Shown one piece after another: positions 7,743 to 15,741 of a DNA stretch of 64,000 nt. How positions within the stretch are numbered: position 1 is the stretch's first letter; each line of letters opens with the position of its first letter. A program made the translations under genes and the position numbers. Location: contig NZ_BCSM01000004.1 in assembly GCF_001570865.1 (NCBI RefSeq), forward strand, positions 1-64,000, written 5' to 3'. The notes below the pieces were generated by a model, which worked only from the letters and a program-made list of their open reading frames with translations, made no database searches and was not told the origin of the DNA. The stretch is from Rothia kristinae NBRC 15354. GTDB taxonomy: Bacteria > Actinomycetota > Actinomycetes > Actinomycetales > Micrococcaceae.

Positions 7743-7748
7743 TAGGAT
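7743..7748 (+). promoter_or_regulatory. -10 box upstream of the quinone oxidoreductase gene
   Basis: TAGGAT about 77 bp before ATG 7825 and just outside the 5' end of the divergent tRNA-Ser. It is the best -10 candidate; the -35 is not clear. Confidence 0.4.
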
Positions 7749-7824
7749 GGAGGTTCGACTCGACGCGGTAGCCCATCTTACCGGCCCCGCTGGAAAGCTG
7801 TCACGGAAAGCGAGCCCCATCCCC

Positions 7825-8880
7825 ATGCGAGCAGTAGTGGAATCCCGCCACGGCGGCCCCGAGGCCCTGGAGGTCACCGAGATCCCGGACCCGGCCTGCG
7901 GGCCGCAGCAGGTCCTGATCCGCGTGCACGCGGCCGGCATCAACCGCGCCGACGTCCTGCAGCGCCAGGGGAACTACCCCATCCCGCCGGGGGCCACCTA
8001 CATCTACGGGCTGGAGGCGGCCGGCACGGTCCTGGAGATCGGCCGGGAGGCGGAGGGGCACCACGGGCTGAAGGTCGGGGACCCGGTGATGGCCCTGCTG
8101 GACAGCGGCGGCTACGCCGAGAAGGTCGCCGTGCACCACGCCCAGGTCATGCCGATGCCGGAGGACCTGGACTTCGTGCAGGCCGCGGCCCTGCCGGAGG
8201 TCGCCGCGACCGTGTGGTCCAACCTGTTCGTGACCGAGGGGCTCAGCCCGGACGGGCCCAACGACGACGAGGAGTTCGTCCTCATCCACGGCGGCACCGG
8301 CGGCATCGGGATGCACGCGATCCAGCTGGTCCGCTCCCTCGGCTACCGGGTGCTGACCACCGTGGGCAGCCGGGACAAGGCCGAGCGGGTCCGCCGGCTC
8401 GTCGCGCAGCAGGATGAGACCATCCGGCTCACCGGCGCCCACCAGGCCGGGGACGTGCGCGTCATCGACTACACCCGCGAGGACTTCGCCGCGGTGGTCC
8501 GGGAGGCCACCCGCGGGGTCGGGGCTGCGGCGATCCTCGACGTCGTCGGCGGGAAGTACCTGCAGGCCAACGTGGACTCGCTGTCCTGGCGCGGACACCT
8601 GGTGATCATCGGGCTGCAGGGCGGGGCGCGGGGCGAGCTGGATCTGTCCGCCCTGATGTCCAAGCGGGCCAGCATCACCGCGACGACGCTGCGCGTGCTC
8701 TCCCCGGAGGCCAAGGGGGAGATCCTCAGCGACCTCTCGGAGACCGAGCTGCCTCTGCTGGAATCCGGGGTCATCGACCCGATGGTGGACCGGGCGTTCC
8801 CCCTGGAGCGGGTGCGCGAGGCCCACGAGTACTTCGACTCCGGGGAGCACCGCGGGAAGGTCGTGCTGCGTCTGGCGTGA
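7825..8880 (+). CDS. NAD(P)H-quinone oxidoreductase (zinc-free MDR family)
   Basis: 351 residues of the medium-chain dehydrogenase/reductase fold. It begins MRAVVESRHGGPEALEV, as quinone oxidoreductases do. The groES-like domain includes INRADVLQRQGNYP, which is closest to the PIG3/QorA type, and NADPH binding is at GGTGGIGMHAIQL. The zinc-binding Cys and His residues of alcohol dehydrogenases are absent. A small insertion (AQQDETIRLTGAHQAGDVR) sits after the NADPH loop region. The start at 7825 begins the conserved domain exactly; the frame is open further upstream but crosses the tRNA gene. Likely monocistronic. Confidence 0.9.
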   Translation: MRAVVESRHGGPEALEVTEIPDPACGPQQVLIRVHAAGINRADVLQRQGNYPIPPGATYIYGLEAAGTVLEIGREAEGHHGLKVGDPVMALLDSGGYAEKVAVHHAQVMPMPEDLDFVQAAALPEVAATVWSNLFVTEGLSPDGPNDDEEFVLIHGGTGGIGMHAIQLVRSLGYRVLTTVGSRDKAERVRRLVAQQDETIRLTGAHQAGDVRVIDYTREDFAAVVREATRGVGAAAILDVVGGKYLQANVDSLSWRGHLVIIGLQGGARGELDLSALMSKRASITATTLRVLSPEAKGEILSDLSETELPLLESGVIDPMVDRAFPLERVREAHEYFDSGEHRGKVVLRLA

Positions 8881-8893
8881 CGGGGGTCTCGTC

Positions 8894-8915
8894 TGTGCCA
8901 CAATGGTGGGGCACA
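8894..8915. promoter_or_regulatory. inverted repeat over the cstA -10 region
   Basis: TGTGCC and GGCACA arms separated by 10 bp, overlapping a CACAAT -10-like box (8899-8904) upstream of cstA. The spacing differs from the canonical CRP/GlxR site (TGTGA-N6-TCACA), so it is only a candidate operator. Confidence 0.35.
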
Positions 8916-8944
8916 TCACCCGCACGAGGAGTCGACGGAGACCC

Positions 8945-11254
8945 ATGAGCACCACCGCGCCCGCCGCCCCGCCCGAGGACCGGGCCCCGCAGGACCAGCC
9001 GCCCAACCACGTCGATCCCGAGGTCCTGGCCGCGGAATCCCGCCGGTGGACCCCCGCCCGGATCGCCGTGTGGGTCGGCGTCGGGCTGCTCGGCGGGCTC
9101 GGGTGGACCATGCTGGCCCTGGTGCGCGGGGAGACCGTCAACGGCATCTGGTTCGTCTTCGCCGCGGTGTGCAGCTACCTCATCGCCTACCGCTTCTGGT
9201 CCACCTACATCCAGGACAAGCTGGTCCGCCCGGATGACCGGCGCGCGACCCCCGCCGAGGCGCAGGAGGACGGCCGGGACTACATGCCCACGGACCGGCG
9301 GGTGCTCTACGGGCACCACTTCGCCGCGATCGCCGGGGCCGGTCCGCTGGTGGGCCCGGTCCTGGCCGCCCAGATGGGCTACCTGCCGGGGACCATCTGG
9401 ATCATCGTCGGGGTGATCTTCGCCGGGGCCGTGCAGGACTACCTGGTGCTGCACTTCTCGATGCGCCGCGGCGGGCGCTCCCTCGGGCAGATGGCCCGGG
9501 ACGAGTTCGGGCCGATCGGGGGGTTCGCCGCGATCCTGGCGACCCTGGCGATCATGATCATCATCACCGCGATCCTCGCGCTGGTCGTGGTCAACGCGCT
9601 GGCCGAATCCCCGTGGGGCGTGTTCAGCGTCGGCATGACGATCCCCATCGCCCTGTTCATGGGGGTGTACCTGCGCTGGCTGCGGCCCGGGAAGGTCATG
9701 GAGATCTCCCTGATCGGCTTCGCCCTGCTGCTGGCCGCGATCATCGCCGGCGGCTGGATCGCGGGCACGGAGTGGGGCCGGGCCCTGTTCACCCTGGATA
9801 AGGTGACCCTGGCCTGGTGCGTCATCGGCTACGGCTTCATCGCCGCGATCCTGCCGGTCTGGCTGCTGCTGGCCCCCCGGGACTACCTCTCCACATTCAT
9901 GAAGGTCGGCACCATCGTGCTGCTGGCCGCGGGGATCATCCTCGTGCGCCCGGAGATCTCTGTCCCCGCCTTCTCCGAGTTCGCCTCCCGCGACGACGGC
10001 CCCGTGTTCTCCGGCTCCCTCTTCCCGTTCCTGTTCGTCACCATCGCCTGCGGGGCGCTGTCCGGCTTCCACGCGCTGATCGCCTCCGGCACCACGCCCA
10101 AGCTCGTGGAGAAGGAGCGCCAGACCCGCTTCATCGGCTACGGCGGGATGCTCATGGAGTCCTTCGTGGCGATCATGGCGCTGGTGGCCGCCCTGACCGT
10201 GGACCGCGGCGTGTACTTCGCGATGAACTCCGGGGCCGGGGCCACCGGCGGCACCGTCGAGGGGGCGGTGGCCTTCGTGAACTCCCTCGGCCTGACGGGG
10301 GTGCACGTGACCCCCGAGCTGCTGGACGGCACCGCCCACGCGGTCGGGGAGCACTCGATCGTCTCCCGCACCGGCGGCGCGCCGACCCTCGCGGTGGGCA
10401 TGGCCGGGATCATGCACCAGCTGATGCCGAGCCTGGACCTGATGAGCTTCTGGTACCACTTCGCGATCATGTTCGAGGCCCTGTTCATCCTCACCGCGGT
10501 GGACGCCGGAACCCGGGTCGCCCGCTTCATGCTGCAGGACTCCCTGGGCAACGTGGTGCCGCGGTTCAAGGATCCCCGCTGGCGGCCCGGGGCGTGGCTG
10601 TGCACCGCGGTGATGGTCGCCGGTTGGGGGTCGATCCTGCTGCTGGGGGTCACGGACCCGCTGGGCGGGATCAACACGTTCTACCCGCTGTTCGGCATCG
10701 CCAACCAGCTGCTGGCCGCGATCGGGCTGGCCGTGTGCCTGGCGATCGCGGCGAACAAGGGGCGGGCCCGGTACCTGTGGATCATCGCGGTGCCGCTGGC
10801 CTTCGACGTCGTGGTCACCACGGTGGGCTCCTGGCAGAAGATCTTCTCGGCCAACCCGAAGATCGGCTACTGGGCCAATCACGCCGCGGCCAGGGAGGCG
10901 CTGGACTCCGGTGCCGGGACGTACGGCACCGCGAAGACTCCGGAGGCGATCGCGGCGGTGGTGCGCAACACCGCGGTGCAGGGCACGCTGTCCGTGCTGT
11001 TCGTGGTGCTGACCCTGATCGTGGTGGCCTGCTCGGTGGCGGTCACCCTCCGGGCGCTGCGCGGCCGGCCGGGCCCGGACCGCGACGACCCGTTCGTCGC
11101 CTCCCGGATGTACGCCCCGGCGGGTCTGATCCCAACCCGCGCGGAGAGGGAACTGGAGAAGGAATGGGCCGCGTTCGACGCCGCCCGCCCGCGGGGCGGT
11201 GCCGGGGGCAGTTCCGGGGCCGGTACCGATGCCGGTGCGGGGGCCGACCGGTGA
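8945..11254 (+). CDS. cstA: carbon starvation protein CstA (pyruvate/peptide transporter family)
   Basis: 769 residues with many membrane helices. The conserved CstA core is present: GHHFAAIAGAGPLVGP, AQMGYLPGTIW, FAGAVQDY and the later GCGALSGFHALI-type segment (ACGALSGFHAL). In E. coli, CstA and BtsT import pyruvate and possibly peptides. ATG 8945 follows GGAG at the right spacing; an open frame begins at 8903 but lacks a ribosome site. The stop overlaps the GTG of the next gene (GTGA), so CstA and the YbdD-like protein are translationally coupled, as in many bacteria. A 22-bp inverted repeat covers the probable promoter. Confidence 0.96.
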   Translation: MSTTAPAAPPEDRAPQDQPPNHVDPEVLAAESRRWTPARIAVWVGVGLLGGLGWTMLALVRGETVNGIWFVFAAVCSYLIAYRFWSTYIQDKLVRPDDRRATPAEAQEDGRDYMPTDRRVLYGHHFAAIAGAGPLVGPVLAAQMGYLPGTIWIIVGVIFAGAVQDYLVLHFSMRRGGRSLGQMARDEFGPIGGFAAILATLAIMIIITAILALVVVNALAESPWGVFSVGMTIPIALFMGVYLRWLRPGKVMEISLIGFALLLAAIIAGGWIAGTEWGRALFTLDKVTLAWCVIGYGFIAAILPVWLLLAPRDYLSTFMKVGTIVLLAAGIILVRPEISVPAFSEFASRDDGPVFSGSLFPFLFVTIACGALSGFHALIASGTTPKLVEKERQTRFIGYGGMLMESFVAIMALVAALTVDRGVYFAMNSGAGATGGTVEGAVAFVNSLGLTGVHVTPELLDGTAHAVGEHSIVSRTGGAPTLAVGMAGIMHQLMPSLDLMSFWYHFAIMFEALFILTAVDAGTRVARFMLQDSLGNVVPRFKDPRWRPGAWLCTAVMVAGWGSILLLGVTDPLGGINTFYPLFGIANQLLAAIGLAVCLAIAANKGRARYLWIIAVPLAFDVVVTTVGSWQKIFSANPKIGYWANHAAAREALDSGAGTYGTAKTPEAIAAVVRNTAVQGTLSVLFVVLTLIVVACSVAVTLRALRGRPGPDRDDPFVASRMYAPAGLIPTRAERELEKEWAAFDAARPRGGAGGSSGAGTDAGAGADR

Positions 11255-11466
11255 GCGGGGGCCGCGGCGGGATGGGTCTGCTGATGCGGCTGCGCGAGTC
11301 CGCTCCGGTGCGCTTCGCCGCCGGGGTGCTCGGGGCGGACAAGTACCGGGGCTACCTGGAGTACCACCGCCGAGCAGGCCTCGCCGATCCGCCGATGACC
11401 GAACGCGAGTACTGGCGCCGCCTGGCCGAGCACCAGGAGGCCCACCCGGGGGCTCGCTGCTGCTGA
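11251..11466 (+). CDS. YbdD/YjiX family small protein
   Basis: 71 residues. The conserved pattern is easily seen: GADKYRGYLEYHRR, then MTEREYWRRL and a C terminus ending in RCC. YbdD/YjiX proteins are encoded next to CstA-type carriers and are thought to be needed for their transport activity. The GTG start overlaps the cstA stop (GTGA at 11251-11254), which supports coupling. The ending Cys-Cys pair is part of the usual C terminus of this family. Confidence 0.88.
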   Translation: MSGGRGGMGLLMRLRESAPVRFAAGVLGADKYRGYLEYHRRAGLADPPMTEREYWRRLAEHQEAHPGARCC

Positions 11467-11559
11467 AACCGCCCGCCTCTCGCCGCGGCGTCGTCGTCAT
11501 CGGGTCCGTTTCCGCCCAGAGGGCATCTCCCGGAACGGGGTTGCCCGGGTGCGGAGCCG

Positions 11560-11579
11560 TCCGAGACAGTGGTCTCGGA
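11560..11579. promoter_or_regulatory. 8-4-8 inverted repeat upstream of the hydrolase gene
   Basis: TCCGAGAC-AGTG-GTCTCGGA lies 62 bp before the hydrolase start. It could be a repressor operator or a small hairpin. No regulator gene is adjacent. Confidence 0.35.
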
Positions 11580-11641
11580 GAACCTGGACCCCGGGTCGCA
11601 CGGGCTCGACCCCGTGAGGAACCACAGCCCCTGGAGGGATC

Positions 11642-12600
11642 ATGACGGAGAAGAACATCGGGCAGCACGACGCCGCGGCCCCGCAGCCGGGCGATGCCAC
11701 CCTGGAGCAGCTGGTGGACCAGTACGCGCAGATGTTCGCCACCGGGGTGCGCACCCCGGTGCTCAAGCGCCCGGACGACTACGGCATGGCCTTCGAGGAG
11801 GTCACCTTCCCCTCCCTGGACGGGGTGCCGCTGGAGGGCTGGCTGATCCCGGCGGATTCGGATCGGCTGCTGATCATCAACCACCCGATGACCTGCAACC
11901 GCTACGGCTTCCCCGGCCATCTCGCCCCTACGACCAGATGTTCGGCGGCTTCGAGGTGGACTTCCTGCCGGAGCTGAAGCACCTGCACGAGGCCGGGTAC
12001 ACCATCCTCACCTACGATCTGCGCAACTGCGGGCTGTCCGGTCAGGGCAACGGCGGCTTCTCCGGGCTGGGTCTGCTGGAGGCGCGCGACGTCGTCGGCT
12101 CCGTGCGCTACGCCCGCTCCCGCGAGGACCTCGCGGGGATGAAGCTGGGCCTGTTCAGCCGCTGCATGGGCGGGAACTCCACGATCATCGCGATGGACCG
12201 CTGGCCGGAGGAGTTCCGGGACGTGCAGGCGCTGGCGGTGCTCAACGTGGTCTCCGGGCGCACCTTCGTGGAGCAGGGCGCGCGCAACATCGGAGCGGAT
12301 CCGCGGGAAGCGGTGGCGCGGCTGAGCGAGAAGCTGCTGCAGACCAACGGCATGCGCCTGGCCGAGGAGACCCCGGCTCCCCACGCGCCGGCGGTGAAGG
12401 TGCCGACCCTCATGGCGCAGCTGCACCGGGACTTCCTCATCGACGCCGACGGCGACGGGCGCGAGATCTTCGAGGCCCTGGGCGCGGAGGACAAGGAGCT
12501 GTTCTGGATCGAGGACTCCAACCAGCGGTTCTACGCCTACAACCACTTCGGGCAGCACCCGGAGAAGCTCATCGGGTTCTTCGACGAGAAGATGGCCTGA
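11642..12600 (+). pseudogene. alpha/beta hydrolase (dienelactone-hydrolase-like), interrupted by a one-base deletion
   Basis: The gene starts at ATG 11642 after GGAGGG. It reads well for 96 residues (to GFPGHLAP), then shifts frame at the CCCC run at 11925-11928 and continues in the frame ending at 12600 (YDQMFGGFEVDFLPELKHL). Adding one base there would restore a 319-residue protein. The second part has the nucleophile elbow FSRCMGGNS, so a Cys replaces Ser as in dienelactone hydrolases (G-x-C-x-G). Acid and His residues are plausible (ALGAEDKELFWIED; YNHFGQHPEK). Both halves keep normal codon use, so the lesion is recent or a sequencing error. Substrate unknown. Confidence 0.78.
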
Positions 12601-12646
12601 TCAGGTCCCCGACCCGGTGGACGCGCAGCGAGAGAAGGAGACGATG

Positions 12647-13273
12647 ATGACGAAGGTGCTGGTGCTGGGAGCCGCGGGGCAGATCGCCCGGCAGGCCATC
12701 CCGATGCTCGACGCCGCAGGCGCCCAGCTGACCCTGTACGCCCGGGACGCCTCCCGGGTGCAGGCCCCGGCCGGAGCCCGCGTGGTGGAGGCCGATGTGA
12801 AGGACGAGGGTGCGCTCGCCGAGGCCCTGGCCGGCCAGGACGTGGTCTACGCGAACCTGGGCGCGGACCTGGACGTGCAGGCGGGGATCCTGGTGGAGGC
12901 GATGGGCCGGGCCGGGGTCTCCCGGCTGATCTTCGTGGACGCCCTGGGCATCTACGACGAGCTGCCGCCCGCGTTCAACGACTGGAACCAGTCCATGATC
13001 GGGGAGCCGCTGAAGGTGTTCCGCCGGGCGGCGGACACCGTGGAGGTCTCGGATCTGGAGTGGACCATCCTGCGCCCGGCCTGGCTGACCGACGCCGATG
13101 AGGTCGACTACGAGCTGACCGGCCGGGAAGAGACCTTCCGGGGCACCGAGGTGTCCCGGAAGTCCGTGGCCGCCTTCGTCGCCGAGCTCGCGGCCCACCC
13201 GCAGGAGCACGTCCGGGAGAACCTGGGACTGGGCAAGCCCGGCACCGACGGCGACAAGCCCTCCTGGTACTGA
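12647..13273 (+). CDS. NAD(P)H-binding SDR-like protein
   Basis: 208 residues of the atypical short-chain dehydrogenase type. The dinucleotide loop is VLVLGAAGQIAR at the N terminus; an Arg-containing second strand (LYARDASR) suggests NADP(H). WTILRPAWLTD is the usual C-terminal substrate-binding segment. ATG 12647 has AAGGAG six bases upstream; ATG 12644 is only three bases away and thus less likely. It lies 46 bp after the hydrolase and may share its transcript. The substrate is unknown. Confidence 0.82.
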   Translation: MTKVLVLGAAGQIARQAIPMLDAAGAQLTLYARDASRVQAPAGARVVEADVKDEGALAEALAGQDVVYANLGADLDVQAGILVEAMGRAGVSRLIFVDALGIYDELPPAFNDWNQSMIGEPLKVFRRAADTVEVSDLEWTILRPAWLTDADEVDYELTGREETFRGTEVSRKSVAAFVAELAAHPQEHVRENLGLGKPGTDGDKPSWY

Positions 13274-13296
13274 CGCCCCGGGGGTCAAGCACCTGC

Positions 13297-13403
13297 GCTG
13301 AGGTGCGGGTTTCGTTCTCAGATGCGGGGTTCGTGCTGAGATGCCGCACGCCGTGACGCATCTGAACACGAACCTCGCATCTCAGCAGAAACCCCGCATC
13401 TCA
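13297..13403. repeat. dispersed intergenic palindromic repeat, family A, copy 2
   Basis: A 107-bp imperfect palindrome between two convergent genes. GTTCGTGCTGAGATGC (13329-13344) pairs with 13358-13373, and an outer arm around GCGGGTTTCGTTCTCAGATG pairs with the region ending CAGCAGAAACCCCGC. The core matches copy 1 at 4829-4912. Confidence 0.75.
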
Positions 13404-13420
13404 CGCGGGGCCCGCGCCGC

Positions 13421-14161
13421 TCAGATCGCGTCGAAGATGTTCAGGTACCGGCGCACCCGCTCGGACTCGGAGGTGAAGAACTCCTCCGGGGTGCCGTCGA
13501 AGCCGATGCCGCCGTCGGCCAGGAACACGATCCGGTCCGCGACCTTCCGGGCGAAGCCGATGTTGTGGGTGACCACCACCAGGGAGCGGCGCTCCCGGGC
13601 CAGCTCCACCATGACCTTGATGACCTCGGCCTCCAGCTCCGGGTCCAGGGCGGAGGTCGGCTCGTCGAAGAGCAGGTAGTCCGGCTCCACGGCCAGCGCC
13701 CGGGCGATCGCCACGCGCTGCTGCTGACCGCCGGAGAGGTTCTGCGGGTACTCCTCCAGGCGCCCGCCCATGCCGACCTTCTCCAGCAGCTCGACGGCGC
13801 GCTCGCGGGCCTGCGTCCGGTTCAGCTTCCCGTTGAGCACCGGCGGCAGGGAGACGTTGGTCAGCACGGTCTGGTTGGGGAACAGGTGGTAGTCCTGGAA
13901 GACCATGGCCGAGTGTCGGCGGATCCGGCGGATCGCGGCCTCGGCCGGGCGGGCCCCATCGAAGTCCACCGCGTCCTCCCCGATGCGCAGGGTCCCGTCG
14001 TCGGGGATCTCCAGCAGGTTCATCAGCCGCAGCAGGGTGGACTTGCCGGAGCCGGAGGGCCCCAGCACCACGGTGGTCTGCCCGTCGCGCAGGGTCAGGT
14101 CCACTCCACTGAGCACGGTCTGGCCGGAGAAGGACTTGGCGATGTTCTTCAGCTCAAGCAT
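13421..14161 (-). CDS. amino-acid ABC transporter ATP-binding protein (probable cystine importer)
   Basis: 246 residues, the normal size for a polar amino-acid importer ATPase. Walker A GPSGSGKST, Q-loop MVFQDYHLFP, signature LSGGQQQR, Walker B LLFDEP with STSALDP-type D-loop (PTSALDP) and H-loop VVTHNIGF are all intact. It overlaps the permease gene by 8 nt and is the last gene of the four-gene operon. The TcyN/TcyC-like sequence and the neighbouring trans-sulfuration enzyme point to cystine or a related sulfur amino acid (inference). Confidence 0.92.
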   Translation of the reverse strand: MLELKNIAKSFSGQTVLSGVDLTLRDGQTTVVLGPSGSGKSTLLRLMNLLEIPDDGTLRIGEDAVDFDGARPAEAAIRRIRRHSAMVFQDYHLFPNQTVLTNVSLPPVLNGKLNRTQARERAVELLEKVGMGGRLEEYPQNLSGGQQQRVAIARALAVEPDYLLFDEPTSALDPELEAEVIKVMVELARERRSLVVVTHNIGFARKVADRIVFLADGGIGFDGTPEEFFTSESERVRRYLNIFDAI

Positions 14162-14828
14162 TGCTGCTCCTGAGGTAGCGGTTGGAGGCCCGCTCCACGC
14201 GGGACTGGATCCAGGACAGGACCGTGAAGATCACCAGGTAGACCAGGGCCACCTCGGTGTACAGGGCCAGCGGCTGGAAGGTCGTGGCCGCGATCTGACG
14301 GCCCACCTGGAAGACGTCGGACAGGGTGATGACCATGACCAGGGAGGTGCCCTTGACCAGGTCGATCAGGTCGTTGCCCAGCGGGGGCAGGGCGATGCGC
14401 AGGGCCTGCGGGGCGATCACGTGGCGCAGCATCTGCGGTCCCGTGTAGTTCAGGGTGCGGGCGGCCTCGAGCTGCCCGCGGGGGATCGAGTGCACCGCGG
14501 CGCGCAGGGTCTCCGCGGCGTAGGCCCCGGTGTTCAGGCTGAAGGCGATGATCGCGGAGGTCCACGCGGAGAAGGTCACCCCGATGGCCGGCAACCCGTA
14601 GAAGATGATGAACAGCTGCACGAGGATCGGGGTGCCGCGGAACAGCCAGACGTACACCGCGGAGATCCAGCGCAGCGGGGCCACGCGGGACAGCCGCATC
14701 GCGGTGGCCAGCACCGCGATCAGCAGGGCCAGCGCGAAGGCGACGGCGGACAGCGGAATGGTCACCTTGAGGGTGGCCAGGAGCAGCTGGGGCAGGGATT
14801 CTCCCCAGAGGTTCAGCAGGTCGGTCAT
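14154..14828 (-). CDS. amino-acid ABC transporter permease (His/Glu/Gln/Arg/cystine family)
   Basis: 224 residues with about five membrane helices. The hallmark N-terminal region (LPQLLLATLKVTIPLS), RGTPILVQLFIIFYGLP, and the EAA coupling loop EAARTLNYTGPQMLRHVIAPQA are present. It is the membrane component between the solute-binding lipoprotein (4 bp upstream) and the ATPase (8-nt overlap). Confidence 0.93.
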   Translation of the reverse strand: MTDLLNLWGESLPQLLLATLKVTIPLSAVAFALALLIAVLATAMRLSRVAPLRWISAVYVWLFRGTPILVQLFIIFYGLPAIGVTFSAWTSAIIAFSLNTGAYAAETLRAAVHSIPRGQLEAARTLNYTGPQMLRHVIAPQALRIALPPLGNDLIDLVKGTSLVMVITLSDVFQVGRQIAATTFQPLALYTEVALVYLVIFTVLSWIQSRVERASNRYLRSSNA

Positions 14829-14832
14829 GGGT

Positions 14833-15741
14833 TCAGCCCTTGGTCTGGGAGGCGGAGGGAGTGAGGTCCTGGGAGACGTACTTCGCGTAGATGCGGGTGA
14901 GGTCCCCGTCGTCGATGTGCCGGCGCAGAGATGCGTCGATCGCGTCCTTCAATGCGGTCTGTCCCTTGCCCATCAGGATCGCGGAGTCCACGGCATCGCC
15001 CAGGACGCCGTCGAGCAGGCGCACGTTGATGTCGGGACGCTCCCGGAAGAACGCGTCGAAGGTGACGAAGTCGTTGGCGGTGCAGTCCACCCGGCCGTAG
15101 TGCACGAGCATCGCGGCCTCGTCGAAGCCGGTCACCGGCACGATCTGGGCCCCGTGCTCGGCCATCTGCTGGCCGTAGTTGGAGGTCAGGGTCTGGGCCG
15201 CGGAGTGTCCGGAGACCTCGTCCACCGAGTGCAGGGCGGAGTCCTTGGCCACCCCGACCCGGCCCTCGCTCACCGCGTAGGGGATGGAGAAGTCGAAGGC
15301 CTTCTTCCGCTCGTCGGTCGGGGCGATGTTGTTGATGACGATGTCGTAGCGTCCGGCGTCCACCCCGGCGATCAGGGAGTCCCACTGGGTCTCCACGTAC
15401 TCGGCCCTCACCCCGAGGTCCGCGGCGATCAGGTCCGCGATCTCCTTCTCGAAGCCCACGAGCTTCCCGGAGGAGTCGTGGTAGCCGTAGGGGCGGAAGG
15501 TGCCCTCCATCCCGATGCGGATCACCCCGTCCTTCCGGATCCGGGCCAGGGCGTCGTCGGAGCCGGCAGAGGCGCTCGAGGAGCCCTCGGCATCGGAGCC
15601 GGCGGTGCCGCAGGCGGCCAGCACCGCGCCGAGGCCGGCGAGTCCCGCCAGGCCCAGGGCCCGACGCCGGGTCACCGGCCCACCGGGGGCTCCCGGCCCT
15701 GACGGGTGCCCGCCCCTTCGTGGAGGACGGGCGGTGCTCAT
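14833..15741 (-). CDS. amino-acid ABC transporter substrate-binding lipoprotein
   Basis: 302 residues. The signal region TRRRALGLAGL...LAAC has a lipobox Cys at about residue 48 and a twin-Arg motif, so Tat export of a lipoprotein is possible. The mature SBP_bac_3 domain includes VIRIGMEGTFRPYGYHD, GFEKEIADLIAADL and YDIVINNIAPTDERKKAFDFS, matching cystine/polar amino-acid binders. The ATG overlaps the stop of the PLP enzyme gene (ATGA at 15738-15741), so the two are translationally coupled; this is the main reason to propose a sulfur amino-acid ligand. Confidence 0.9.
   Translation of the reverse strand: MSTARPPRRGGHPSGPGAPGGPVTRRRALGLAGLAGLGAVLAACGTAGSDAEGSSSASAGSDDALARIRKDGVIRIGMEGTFRPYGYHDSSGKLVGFEKEIADLIAADLGVRAEYVETQWDSLIAGVDAGRYDIVINNIAPTDERKKAFDFSIPYAVSEGRVGVAKDSALHSVDEVSGHSAAQTLTSNYGQQMAEHGAQIVPVTGFDEAAMLVHYGRVDCTANDFVTFDAFFRERPDINVRLLDGVLGDAVDSAILMGKGQTALKDAIDASLRRHIDDGDLTRIYAKYVSQDLTPSASQTKG

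Noticed and set aside
8894-8915. CRP/GlxR site at cstA
   Set aside because: The arm spacing is 10 instead of 6 and the bases differ from TGTGA/TCACA; kept only as an inverted repeat.
8771-11920. A 1049-codon open frame on the minus strand opposite cstA
   Set aside because: It is low complexity, Gly/Arg/His/Asp rich, and exactly antisense to a clear CstA gene; it is a shadow of high GC.
11915-11935. Programmed ribosomal frameshift in the hydrolase
   Set aside because: There is no slippery heptamer, stop codon placement or downstream structure typical of programmed shifts; a one-base deletion is simpler.
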